The position numbers and the translations under genes are program-made. From positions 38,747 to 102,746 of the forward strand of contig NZ_LMDC01000032.1 of NCBI RefSeq assembly GCF_001425705.1: a DNA stretch of 64,000 nucleotides. Reading direction: 5' to 3'. The notes below the pieces were generated by a model. The model was given only the letters and a program-made list of their open reading frames with translations. It was not told the origin of the DNA and searched no databases. Of the stretch, positions 52,601 through 59,903 are shown one piece after another. Numbering within the stretch: position 1 is the stretch's first letter; every line of letters starts with the position of its first letter. This DNA is from Pelomonas sp. Root1217. GTDB taxonomy: Bacteria > Pseudomonadota > Gammaproteobacteria > Burkholderiales > Burkholderiaceae_C.

Positions 52601-52742
52601 CATCGGTGGACTGGTGACGTCGACATTTCTTAGCCTGCTCGTCATTCCGGTGGTGTTCACCTGTGTGGACGACCTGCTAATGTGGTCACGAAAGGGACGA
52701 GTTCAAGAAGCGGGGGCTCAACTTCGCACGCAGGAACGGTGA
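49653..52742 (+). CDS. RND multidrug efflux transporter (HAE1/AcrB family)
   Basis: 1029 residues, full length for the family. First helix in NPVPSILLFILLTVVGLIGF, porter domain segments (PDMDLPTIQVSASLEGAAP), and twelve helices in two sets (about 340-540 and 850-1015). Helix 4 carries the proton-relay pair VGVLVDDAIVEIENIERHL (Asp-Asp). It completes a tripartite pump with the two preceding genes (13 bp gap). Substrates of relatives include aromatic hydrocarbons, biocides and antibiotics; the catabolic neighbours suggest solvent or aromatic stress. The last 20 residues are atypical but not clearly wrong. Confidence 0.93.
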   Translation: MNVSAWSIRNPVPSILLFILLTVVGLIGFSKLQVQDFPDMDLPTIQVSASLEGAAPAQLETEVARKLEDKLASLSKLDHVTTTITDGSVSMSVTFDIDKNSEEALSEVRNAIDGAKADLPASMASPTVSKITSAGSALLTFTVESTQLDEQDLSWFVDNDVAKAMLAVKGVASVARVGGVDREVLVTLQPTLMAGLGVTPSDVSAKLKAVQKDSSGGQGELGGQRQSVRTLATVGRPADIAALTLPLADGRIVRLDQIAKIADGHAERSTIALRDGKRVIGFQVTRSRGFSDTGVASDIRAAVKTFAAAHPNVTVREASNTVEPIQENYHGSMHLLLEGAVLAVIVVWLFLRDWRATLVSAAALPLSIVPAFLVMWLLGYSLNTITLLSMSLVVGVLVDDAIVEIENIERHLLMGKSPFQAAMEAADEIGLAVIATTFTLVAVFLPTAFMGGIPGKFFKQFGITASVAVLASLLVARLLTPMMAAYLLKLKKPGHHEVSTDGPTMTRYLGWARAGLKHRKTTVALAALFMVLSLAVAPFIPTAFIPAQDKAQSSISIKMAPGTTLEQTTATSVRAAELLKTLPEVQSVFVSAGTASTGGGMGASSAADLTSATLTVDLVARGDRKLKQSQVEAQMRSLLRTLPGARISVGGGNSGESLQLTLASDDPEALTLAATQAEVQLRTLKGIGNVTSSAALQRPEIQIRPDTVKAAALGVTSEALADAVRFATYGDYSTSLPKLNLPQRQIPIRVRLDDTVRQGLAAIGQLRVAGSNGTVSLASVADVSMGSGPSQIDRIDRSRNVTLTVELNGRAIGEVQKEAKALQALRSLPTGVRFVDQGELQRMSELFTSFGVAMAIGIFCIYAVLVLLFHDFLQPATILCALPLAMGGALLALWMTGQAFSMPVVIGVLMLMGIVTKNSILLVEYAIVARRGGMTRFDAIVDACHKRARPIVMTTIAMGAGMLPNALGLGAEPSFRQPMAIVVIGGLVTSTFLSLLVIPVVFTCVDDLLMWSRKGRVQEAGAQLRTQER

Positions 52743-52911
52743 CCGCTTCGTGGATCAAGGCCTCACTTTCGAGTCCATCGCCGAGAGCTTCGCCTGTCCT
52801 TTGCATAGCATTGCAGCCTGGACCTTCGCCCTGCTCGGTATACGTGAGGAGTCATTGGTGGGCTTGAGTCGCTTCGCTTCCTGGAAGAGCGCGGCCGCGG
52901 GCCTCCTGTGA
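52681..52911 (+). other. Possible ORF remnant overlapping the pump 3' end
   Basis: In the frame offset from the pump gene an uninterrupted, G/C-ending reading runs to a TGA at about 52911. It contains LTFESIAESFACPLHSIAAW, which looks like a helix-turn-helix. There is no start codon; it begins after a TAA inside the pump gene. It may be the end of a gene whose 5' part was lost, or chance. Confidence 0.25.
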
Positions 52912-52932
52912 TCGAGGCATCGGTGGTCTCCT

Positions 52933-53509
52933 TCATTGGCACACCTTGATACCGTGCGGCCCGGTGCCATGGGTGTTCTGGATGGCCGACTGCGCGTTGA
53001 CCATCTTGCCCATGCGGCGCCGGATCTCACCGTTCGGCAATCGCTCGAGCTTGACGCTCGGGATCAAGCGCCATCGCGATGCGCTCCTCAAACGTCGGCC
53101 TCGGCGTGTTGCTGCGCGGATCGCTGGTTGCAGGGTTGGACAACGAGCCGAGCATCACTTCCCGGCTCGGCGTCAGCGTCAGCGCTCCCGACGCGAAGGC
53201 TGAACTGCCCGGCGCTGATGCCGATGGTCCGCTTGGGCCGATCGCCGCTTGTGACGGGGCCGCTTCGCCATCCGTCGAAGCGGCAGCCTCAACACTGGGC
53301 ACCACCGGTGTGACCGTCATCGGCGAGCGGACTGGAAACGTCCGCATGCGTGCGGGCGTCGGCGTCGCCTGTTCACTCGCAGCCTGGATACGTGCCTTGC
53401 GATCGGGAACAAGGCGAAGCGGGATCGACATACTGACCTGGCTGTCAGGCCGCACCGGCTGATTGAGCTGCCACAGCGCCCATAGCAGCACCAGATGCGC
53501 ACCGAGCAC
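52933..53509 (-). pseudogene. Frameshifted hypothetical with TonB-like N-terminus
   Basis: The frame from GTG at 53509 encodes a membrane anchor (VLLWALWQL), a proline/serine/alanine-rich spacer and PRPTFEERIAMALDPE, then stops at 53027. Shifting by one base at about 53055 continues with a well-formed C-terminus (VKLERLPNGEIRRRMGKMVN, then SAIQNTHGTGPHGIKVCQ) to a stop at 52933. Upstream of 53509, arginine-rich coding in another frame (to 53613) suggests a second shift near 53530. So the gene appears broken twice, or the sequence has errors. The layout (anchor, flexible spacer, small end domain) resembles periplasm-spanning TonB-like proteins, but no TonB domain is claimed. It is downstream of the operator-like site at 53821-53864. 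Confidence 0.5.
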
Positions 53510-53581
53510 GGCAAACGCAGCCAGCGGCGATGCTTGGGCCGCCGCGGCTCAGATGGCCCAGCGGCAATACCATCGCGGCGT

Positions 53582-53719
53582 TCACTCGTCCTGCCTCGCA
53601 GGCGCAGGATCAAGGCCGGTGTCAGAAGAGAACGCCGCTGGAGGCGGCGGCAGAGCGAATGGGGGGAGGAGCCAAGCGAACAGCGAACAGCCCACGCACA
53701 GGCAGAGCAGGATTCGCAT
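53582..53719 (-). CDS. Small exported protein (45 aa)
   Basis: A 45-codon frame starting at ATG 53719 and ending TGA at 53582. The product is a signal peptide or membrane anchor (MRILLCLCVGCSLFAWLLPP) followed by a short proline/alanine-rich, acidic tail ending DPAPARQDE. It lies between the response-regulator-type site at 53821-53864 and the frameshifted gene, all on the minus strand, so the two are probably one transcription unit. Function unknown; small membrane proteins under envelope-stress regulators often modulate the kinase or a pump. Confidence 0.4.
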   Translation of the reverse strand: MRILLCLCVGCSLFAWLLPPFALPPPPAAFSSDTGLDPAPARQDE

Positions 53720-53820
53720 GAAGATTCGTGCGGTCAGCAACAGCTAGTCCCGCCAGAAGGCATGGGGCGGGGGGGTGAGCTTTCTCATCGCACTTCGCTA
53801 TAACTGCTGACGAAGCGGCG

Positions 53821-53864
53821 ATGCTAGGAAGGGCGTCCGTTAGCTGCGTTATGCCAAGGTTAGC
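53821..53864 (-). promoter_or_regulatory. Second operator with the efflux-operon layout
   Basis: Minus strand: GCTAACC (53864-53858), 13 bp, GCTAACG (53844-53838), 10 bp, CTAGCAT (53827-53821). Spacings are identical to 47056-47099 (CTTAACC, 13, CTTAACC, 10, CTAGCAT), and the three bases after the second repeat (GAC) also match. It predicts a second target of the response regulator encoded at 46302-47003. Confidence 0.55.
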
Positions 53865-54581
53865 CTGGGTAAAGATTCGACCTGGGCAGCGTCAGCACCA
53901 TTGCCAAGCCCCCGCTTGCCTCAGCAGTATTTGCATACAGCATCGCGCACAGCCGCGTGCTGTCAACGGATTGGCTCAAGTTCGGGCTCTACAGCTCTGC
54001 CCTCCATCGAATACTGCCGTCGGCGTCTTGGCAGTGGACGAAAAGCATGGCATTCGCTCGGTCGTTGGCAAGGGTTCGGGCGGTACCGTTTGCCCGATAG
54101 TGCAGCCTTTACGCTGCGGCGATGACGCTCGCCCGTGTCACCGACGTTGCCTCGTTCAAGAGGCTGCCATCACCGACACGCCCCGCTTACCGGGCGACGG
54201 CGGCAAGCTAGCGGCGCCACTGCCAGCGACGCAATCAAGCTAAGGCGATGCCAAAACCGGCATCGGACCTCGAGCGCTTTTCATCAGCGGATGGCCGGCC
54301 CGGCCATAGCATGCGGCCTCGTAAAGCCGCCAACCGCTTGAACGCGCAGTTCTTTCCCGGCCTGCGGCTCTGCCTCGCCGCGTGGGCCGTCGGCTGGGCC
54401 TGATCACCGCTACAGCCCCCAACACCATCCGCACCCTGTGCCGGAGATGAACCGCCGACGCGCACCTGAGGTGCGCGTCCAGGCGGAGTACAAGACTGGA
54501 GACATTGATGTTGACTCGCCGTGCATTTCCCGCACTCATGTGCGTCGGTTGCCAGCGCTGGTCCGCATTCAATGTGAAGTA
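53865..54581. other. Long intergenic stretch before the fucosidase gene
   Basis: About 700 bp. Frames on both strands are short or compositionally unlike the genes; none is accepted. No transposon ends, RNA gene or repeat array was recognised. The fucosidase promoter should lie in its right part but no convincing -35/-10 pair was found. Confidence 0.45.
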
Positions 54582-56408
54582 ATGACTCTCAAGCAAATGA
54601 GCACAAATAACTTTGTCGCGGCAGTCGGCGGTCTGATCCCCGTGGAGCCAATTTTCAAGAGGTTCGCCTCCCTGCCCGGACAACTGGCGCTGGCCAGCAT
54701 CCTGTTCGCTGCTCTCCCCATTCATGCGGCCCTGCCGGAGCTGGGTCCGATGCCGTCCCTGCCGGTCCCGTTGCCCTCCGACAGCGTCGCCATGGGCGAC
54801 TCGCAATCCTCGCCGGTCGTGCATCTGGACTTGCCGATTACTGCCGGCCCGTTCAAGCCGACCTGGGAATCGATCGCAAAGCAGTACCCGGGAACGCCGG
54901 CGTGGCTGCGTGAAGCAAAGTTCGGCATCTGGGTCCACTTCGGTCCACAGGCCGTCGGCATGAGCGGCGACTGGTACGCGCGCCGGATGTACGTTCCCGG
55001 CACGACCGCCCATGCCAGCCACCTCAAGAACTATGGCCATCCGTCGCAGGTCGGCTACAAGGACCTGTTGCGGGACTGGAACCCGCGCAAGCTGGACCCG
55101 GCCAAACTGGTGGCGCTGTACAAGGAAGCCGGCGCGCGCTTCCTCCTTATCCAGGGTGTGCATCACGACAACTTCGACTTGTGGGATTCCCGTTATCAGC
55201 CGTGGAATTCAATGCGCATCGGTCCCAAACGTGACCTGCTTGGGGAATGGGCGGCGGCGGCCAAGGCGACCGGGCTGCGCTATGGCGTGGCGTTTCACCA
55301 TGAGTACACCTGGTGGTGGTGGCAAACCGCCTTCGGCAGCGATCCGACAGGCGATTACGCCGGTAAGCCGTACGACGGCGCATTGACCCTTGAGGATGGC
55401 AAGGGCAAGTGGTGGGAAGGGCTCGATCCCCGCCTGCTCTATGGCCCGGATCTGCGGGAATACAAGGGCGTGACGGCAGCGGCACATTCGGACTGGAATC
55501 CACCGCCCGCTGGCATCTTCAGCCGCCACACGGCCTATGCCGAGTGGTACGCGAAGCGCTGGGCGCTGCGCATGATGGATGTGGCTGAGCGCTACGACCC
55601 GGACTTCATCTATACCGATGGCACCAGCGACGAGCCTTTCAGCGGCAACTTGACCGGGACCGGGATGAAGTCCGATGCCATGCAGCTCGTGATGGCCGAT
55701 TTCTACAATCGAACGCTGAAGAAGCGCGGCAAGGTCGATACGTTCAGCGTCGTCAAGTTCCACCCGAAATTCAACGGCACCGTCAACACGGAAGAAGGCA
55801 CGATCCCGGTAGGCATCAGGGACGATGAAGCGTGGATCGCCGAAACGCCTGTGGGCGATTGGTACTACGCCCCCTGGTTCACTTATGACTCGGGCGCCGT
55901 CATTCGCTACCTTCTTGAGCAGGTTGCGCGCGACGGGAATGTGGCCCTCTGCATCTCTCCGCTGCCGGACGGATCGCTGGACGAGGGCAGCCTCCGCATG
56001 CTGAAGGAAGTCGGTGCCTGGATGCGCGTGAACGGCGAAGGGATTTATGGCAGCAAGGCCTGGGTGAAGCTGGGCGAAGGCGAGGGTGGCAAGCTGCGCA
56101 CCTTGCCCGGCGGGAAGCTGGATCGAACCCAGGCCGATTTCAAGTTTGGGCCCCACGACTTCCGCTTCACGGTCGGTCGCGACGGTTCCCTGTACGCGTT
56201 CACCATGATGGTTCCAGCGCCTGGCACGACGCTCAAGATCCGTTCGCTCGGGTCGGACGCGAACCTGCTGGGCAAACCAGTCAGCTCGGTGTCACTGGTC
56301 GGCTACGAGGGCAAGGCACTCACCTGGCGCCAGGAGGCCGACGGCTTGGTCATCGTGTGCCCGCCCGATATGCCATTTGCTACTGCGGTTGCGTTCAGTA
56401 TTCGCTAG
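54582..56408 (+). CDS. Alpha-L-fucosidase, GH29 family
   Basis: 608-residue secreted glycosidase. A hydrophobic stretch (LALASILFAALPIHA, about residues 30-45) acts as signal peptide after a long n-region. The GH29 (beta/alpha)8 barrel follows: AKFGIWVHFGPQAVG, YLLI-type strand FLLIQGVHHDNFDLWDS (conserved His-His), YGVAFHHEYTWWW, and DFIYTDGTSDE, whose Asp in TDG is the expected nucleophile. C-terminal beta-sandwich from about 520. It removes alpha-L-fucose from glycans. Unrelated to the aromatic genes; stands alone. The start is uncertain: ATG at 54582 or 54597 both give a usable signal peptide, while the frame is open further upstream to 54438. Confidence 0.9.
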   Translation: MTLKQMSTNNFVAAVGGLIPVEPIFKRFASLPGQLALASILFAALPIHAALPELGPMPSLPVPLPSDSVAMGDSQSSPVVHLDLPITAGPFKPTWESIAKQYPGTPAWLREAKFGIWVHFGPQAVGMSGDWYARRMYVPGTTAHASHLKNYGHPSQVGYKDLLRDWNPRKLDPAKLVALYKEAGARFLLIQGVHHDNFDLWDSRYQPWNSMRIGPKRDLLGEWAAAAKATGLRYGVAFHHEYTWWWWQTAFGSDPTGDYAGKPYDGALTLEDGKGKWWEGLDPRLLYGPDLREYKGVTAAAHSDWNPPPAGIFSRHTAYAEWYAKRWALRMMDVAERYDPDFIYTDGTSDEPFSGNLTGTGMKSDAMQLVMADFYNRTLKKRGKVDTFSVVKFHPKFNGTVNTEEGTIPVGIRDDEAWIAETPVGDWYYAPWFTYDSGAVIRYLLEQVARDGNVALCISPLPDGSLDEGSLRMLKEVGAWMRVNGEGIYGSKAWVKLGEGEGGKLRTLPGGKLDRTQADFKFGPHDFRFTVGRDGSLYAFTMMVPAPGTTLKIRSLGSDANLLGKPVSSVSLVGYEGKALTWRQEADGLVIVCPPDMPFATAVAFSIR

Positions 56409-56439
56409 GCAAGCCGCCACTGGAGGGCGTCACAGCCGT

Positions 56440-56472
56440 CCGTCCGGTTTCAGCGGCGGAGCCGCCGGACGG
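56440..56472. terminator. GC-rich hairpin after the fucosidase gene
   Basis: CCGTCCGG (56440-56447) pairs with CCGGACGG (56465-56472), with an inner CGGC/GCCG stem. The stem is strong, 32 bp after the fucosidase stop, but no U-run follows, so it may be a terminator or a palindromic repeat unit. Confidence 0.4.
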
Positions 56473-56988
56473 GCCTGCGGCGTCCGGCGGCCAGTTTTGG
56501 AAGATGTTTTGCCGGCGCCCCAGCCGCCGGATACTGAGCAGCGCCTGGCCGATTCGGTCGCGTCCCCAGGCCACGGCACCCCGCCCCATTCCCTAGCCAC
56601 GCAGCTACGCCAGGCCCGCGGGAAGGCTGAACGCAAGGATCCCGCCCTGGACGACAACAACATGCTCACCGCGCGGCTGGAGCTGCATGTGCCGCCGGCG
56701 GGCTTCTTCCGCCACGAGGTCCAGCGGCTGCTGGTGATGTTCGCTGGCACGACCCGGCCGCGCTCGGTGCCTTATGCGCTGCGCCTTGTGTTCGATGAAG
56801 CCGACGACGCAGACGCTCCGGAGCCGGCCAGCGGCGCTGGCGGAATCCTCGTCCCACACGCAGCGCAGCGCCGAGAAAAGTCGAGACCGCAGCGGTAGAA
56901 ATCTGCCAAAGGTCGACCCTCCCGAGACCACCTGGCAGATTTTCGCCGCCGCAAAACATCGGCGAGTTGCCCACAACCAACGTCCCAA
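56473..56988. other. Stretch without a confident gene
   Basis: About 515 bp. A plus-strand frame ending at 56898 has a protein-like last part (LTARLELHVPPAGFFRHEVQ, then LLVMFAGTTRPRSVPYALRL) but its first half reads as translated non-coding sequence and it has no good start. It may be the surviving 3' end of a lost gene. Nothing else was recognised. Confidence 0.35.
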
Positions 56989-57759
56989 TCAGCTGGGTCC
57001 CACTGTCGTAAGCCGGAGGACAACGCGCCGATTGAAAGCGTTGCAGGCCTCGCTCTCCGTGCCGGTCATGGCGTCGCACTTTCGCGCTTGCTCCCGGGCG
57101 CCTTCCGAACGGAACCTGATCGTGGCCTTGGACCACTGCGGCGCGTTGTCCTTGACCCAGACCTCGACCATGTCGCGCACGGCTTCCGCTCGCTTGCTGG
57201 CCAACTCCTCGTTGGTGCCATTCTGTCGTTTGCGGGGATCGGCGTGACCGACGATCTCGAAGCGCGCCGCCTGTTCGACCACCTTGCCGTCCTTCGCCTT
57301 GTTCGCAGTAAGAGAGTCCCTCAAAGCCGCCAACTGCTGGGCCAGGTCCTTCTTCGCGTCCTCGCTTAGCACCGCGGAATTGCTTTCGAAGTGCAGCCCA
57401 CTGAGCTCCAGGCAGTGGAGATTGCTGCCTGTTCTCACCTGCAGCCCGCTGTTCTTCAGTGGTACACGCAAGCCCGTGGTGCCCAGCACACGAAAAATCT
57501 TCTCGTACGGAGATGTCTGAAACTGAGGCCGATGCGATTCATCGTACGTCCTTGGATCGGACGACTCCGACCACAGCTCCACCAAACCCGTGTCGCCCAA
57601 CGTGTGCCAAAGCACCTGAATGTTAGTCAGGGTGGCGCTGCCATCGGCGTTTCGGCAGACTTCCAGCGGCAACCCCTGCTGACTAGCGACGCGATCCAGA
57701 CGAACCAAGTTCTCGGCCGACACGTCGATGGTGGAGTTGGGGACGTTCAAGGAAACCAT
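56989..57759 (-). CDS. OmpA-domain protein, N-terminally truncated
   Basis: 256 codons from ATG 57759. The C-terminal part (about residues 125-250: LHFESNSAVLSEDAKKDLAQ, then FEIVGHADPRKRQNGTNEEL, ASKRAEAVRDMV and NRRVVLRL) is an OmpA/MotB peptidoglycan-binding domain. The N-terminal 120 residues are of unknown fold, with no signal peptide or membrane anchor. The frame stays open upstream of the ATG (reading AFNGKTGVTKAFQ) until it meets the IS21 scar at about 57812, so the original N-terminus was probably removed by that insertion or a deletion. OmpA-domain proteins normally need an anchor, so this product is likely non-functional. Confidence 0.65.
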   Translation of the reverse strand: MVSLNVPNSTIDVSAENLVRLDRVASQQGLPLEVCRNADGSATLTNIQVLWHTLGDTGLVELWSESSDPRTYDESHRPQFQTSPYEKIFRVLGTTGLRVPLKNSGLQVRTGSNLHCLELSGLHFESNSAVLSEDAKKDLAQQLAALRDSLTANKAKDGKVVEQAARFEIVGHADPRKRQNGTNEELASKRAEAVRDMVEVWVKDNAPQWSKATIRFRSEGAREQARKCDAMTGTESEACNAFNRRVVLRLTTVGPS

Positions 57760-57811
57760 CTGGAACGCCTTCGTGACCCCGGTTTTGCCGTTGAAGGCCG
57801 GCGGCGCTCAC

Positions 57812-57988
57812 CATGCTGTGCGCCGCCGAGGTGGCCCGCAAGGACGAGCGGCGCATCCAGATGGGCATGTCCATCGCCAAGTTCCCCTGTGTGCGCACGC
57901 TGGAGGGCTTCGAGTTCGAGGCCCAGCCCTCCATTGATCCGAAGCTGGTGCGCGAGCTGGCGACCTCGCGCTGGGTGGCCAACGGTGA
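57812..57988 (+). mobile_element. istB: IS21-family istB fragment
   Basis: The plus strand encodes KDERRIQMGMSIAKFPCVRT followed by LEGFEFEAQPSIDPKLVREL and ATSRWVANGE, the N-terminal region of the IS21 transposition helper ATPase IstB just before its Walker A segment. The reading stops resembling IstB at about 57988, where SMC coding on the other strand begins. No istA and no complete ends are present. This is the scar of an IS21 insertion or an IS-mediated deletion that removed the 3' part of the SMC gene and the 5' part of the OmpA-domain gene. Confidence 0.8.
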
Positions 57989-59173
57989 ACTGGCGTCCGC
58001 GATCCGCGCCGTCAGATGGCCCAACGCCTTAGCCCCGTACAGCATCTTCAACCGGGTCTCGCCGGCAGCAAGGGCATCCGCCGCGTCGTTCTTGGCCTTT
58101 TCTGCGACCACGACCTTACGGTCGAGCTGCATGCCCTTCATGGCTACCGACAACGCGAGGTGGTGCTCGGCATTTTTCTCCGAAGCCTGTGCAACGCCGT
58201 CCTGGGCTGAGGCGTAACTCTGCTCCCTCTCGGCCGCCTCCGACTTCTCTTGCCCGGTGCGTCGCAAAGCGGCGGCCAGGCTGGCCGCGGAACGCCGCGT
58301 CTCATCATGGTCGCGCTGAGTCGCTTCGTAATCAGCAGCCGCATCGACAAAGGGCAACATCACTCCGTGCAGCTTTGTCAGCTGGGTCTTTTGCTTCTCG
58401 TAGCGCGGCCGCGCCTTGAGTTTGTCTGCCGTCTGTGCCAGGCCATCGCGCACGGTGGCCGATCGCTCCGGATCGAGGGTGAGGATCAGGAAGCGGCGCA
58501 GCAGGTCGGCCTCAGTGTTGAAGGTGAGGAAGCCTTCCTCCATGCCCCCTTCATTGCTGTTGAAGTCGACCTGCATGCGCAGCAGATCCATGTCGAGCAT
58601 GCGCACGTTGGCCAGATGCTTGACCCAGTCGTCCTGGGTCTTGGTGCGGAAGAAGTCACCCCGTGACCGCGATGTCGCTTCATGCATCCATTGCTGGAAC
58701 TCCGGCATCGACCGGGCCGGTGTGTCGGTCAGGCCAGGCGCGGGCACGTCGTCCAGCGACAAGCCATCCGTCACTTCGAAGGCAAAGAACGACCGGTCCA
58801 CCTCCGCGCTTCTCTCGACGGTGTCCTTGATCGTGACCACCTGGCCGATCAGCAGCTTGTAGTCGGGCGCGTTCGCCGCCCTCCCCGGCATGTGCCATTC
58901 GATCAGGATGAAGGATGGACGGCCATCCCGTGAGAAGTACTCGTGGAAGCGGTGGTTGCGCTTTTGCAGGTGTTGCAGCCAGCGATCCAGCTTGGGCTCG
59001 AAGCAGCTGAAGATGTACGACAGCAGGGACGTCTTGCCGCCGGCGTTCTCGAGGTTGAAGACCGTGTCCGTCGGCTCATCGGTGTCGGGATCGTTCAGGT
59101 CGAACACGTGGTTGTCGTACCAGGCCGTCGGGCTGCCGAAGTGGCTGACGTGGATTCGCGAGATCCGTTGCAT
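57989..59173 (-). pseudogene. Truncated SMC-type ATPase (JetC/MksB-like)
   Basis: N-terminal part of a large SMC-like ATPase: MQRISRIHVSHFGSPTAWYD, then a Walker A-like FNLENAGGKTSLLSYIF (about 39-55), the head strands RPSFILIEWHMPGRA, and the start of a coiled coil rich in Ala/Glu/Gln (about 255-395). About 395 of an expected roughly 1100-1200 residues remain: the frame then runs into the IS21 scar (after GHLTARIADAS) and stops at 57683 in unrelated sequence. Coiled-coil hinge, second half and Walker B are missing, so the ATPase is dead. It follows the MukE-like gene by 1 bp. Gene order and domain type match Wadjet (JetABC) or Mks condensins. Confidence 0.75.
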
Positions 59174-59174
59174 G

Positions 59175-59903
59175 TCAGTGGCCTCCAGCGGCCAGGGCCG
59201 CGTCGCGGGTCACGTGGAACAAACGTGGCAACGTGAGCTCACGTAGGTGAACTCGCAGCCGGTAGGTGGGGCCGAACAAAGACTGCGCCTCGTCCTCACT
59301 GTCGCGGACCAGCCGAAGCAGGCCGTACTCGAGCATCTTGTTGACGGCGATCCGCACGATCCCGTCGACCGACGATGAAGAGGCTCGCTCGGCCTTGGGG
59401 TTCACCGCGGGCAGGCGCTTGAGGTACTGCCAGCCAGGCACGAACTCTTCCGCCTGCTCTCCGCCCTCCCCGGCTTCGTGGCTGTCCGAAAGGCGGCCCA
59501 CCACCGCAAGGAGGGTGTCCCTAAAGCGCGCCAAGGTGGCTGGCAGCGGGGCCTTCACGTCGTCGTCCAGGCGGTCCGTCGTCGGAAAGAACACCGCTGC
59601 GATTGCCAAGTGGGCCATCGCGAGCGCCACCCGCTGCTCGGGAGTGAACAGTTGGCGCAGGTCCGACATCCGCAGTGAAAACCGACTGTCCTTCGATGAC
59701 GGAGCGACGATGAGCCCCCGCTCGCTGACGTCAAGGATCGACAGCTGCAGGCCGATGGCGGATTCCTGCACGGCGCTGGCGAACGCCGTGTCCGACCGGT
59801 ACCTGGACAGGAGCTCGCGGTACTCGACGTCACGAGACGGAGACCCCGTCAAGTTGATCGCCTTGTAGAGCAAGGTGTTGGCGTCGCGGTGAGTGCTGCT
59901 CAT
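59175..59903 (-). CDS. MukE/JetB-like condensin accessory protein
   Basis: 242-residue helical protein with two winged-helix-like segments (about residues 15-70 and 185-240) and a conserved-looking middle DLRQLFTPEQRVALAMAHLA. The C-terminal VDGIVRIAVNKMLEYGLLRLV, then DSEDEAQSLFGPTYRLRVHL, is the usual MukE/JetB pattern of helix plus wing. It overlaps the kleisin-like gene by ATGA (59900-59903) and precedes the SMC gene, the order JetA-JetB-JetC. In Wadjet and MksBEF complexes it links kleisin and SMC heads. Assignment rests on order, size and fold pattern. Confidence 0.65.
   Translation of the reverse strand: MSSTHRDANTLLYKAINLTGSPSRDVEYRELLSRYRSDTAFASAVQESAIGLQLSILDVSERGLIVAPSSKDSRFSLRMSDLRQLFTPEQRVALAMAHLAIAAVFFPTTDRLDDDVKAPLPATLARFRDTLLAVVGRLSDSHEAGEGGEQAEEFVPGWQYLKRLPAVNPKAERASSSSVDGIVRIAVNKMLEYGLLRLVRDSEDEAQSLFGPTYRLRVHLRELTLPRLFHVTRDAALAAGGH

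Noticed and set aside
53821..54243. 140-codon plus-strand frame upstream of the fucosidase gene
   Set aside because: Cysteine/histidine/arginine-rich composition, no ribosome site, and it overlaps the operator-like site.
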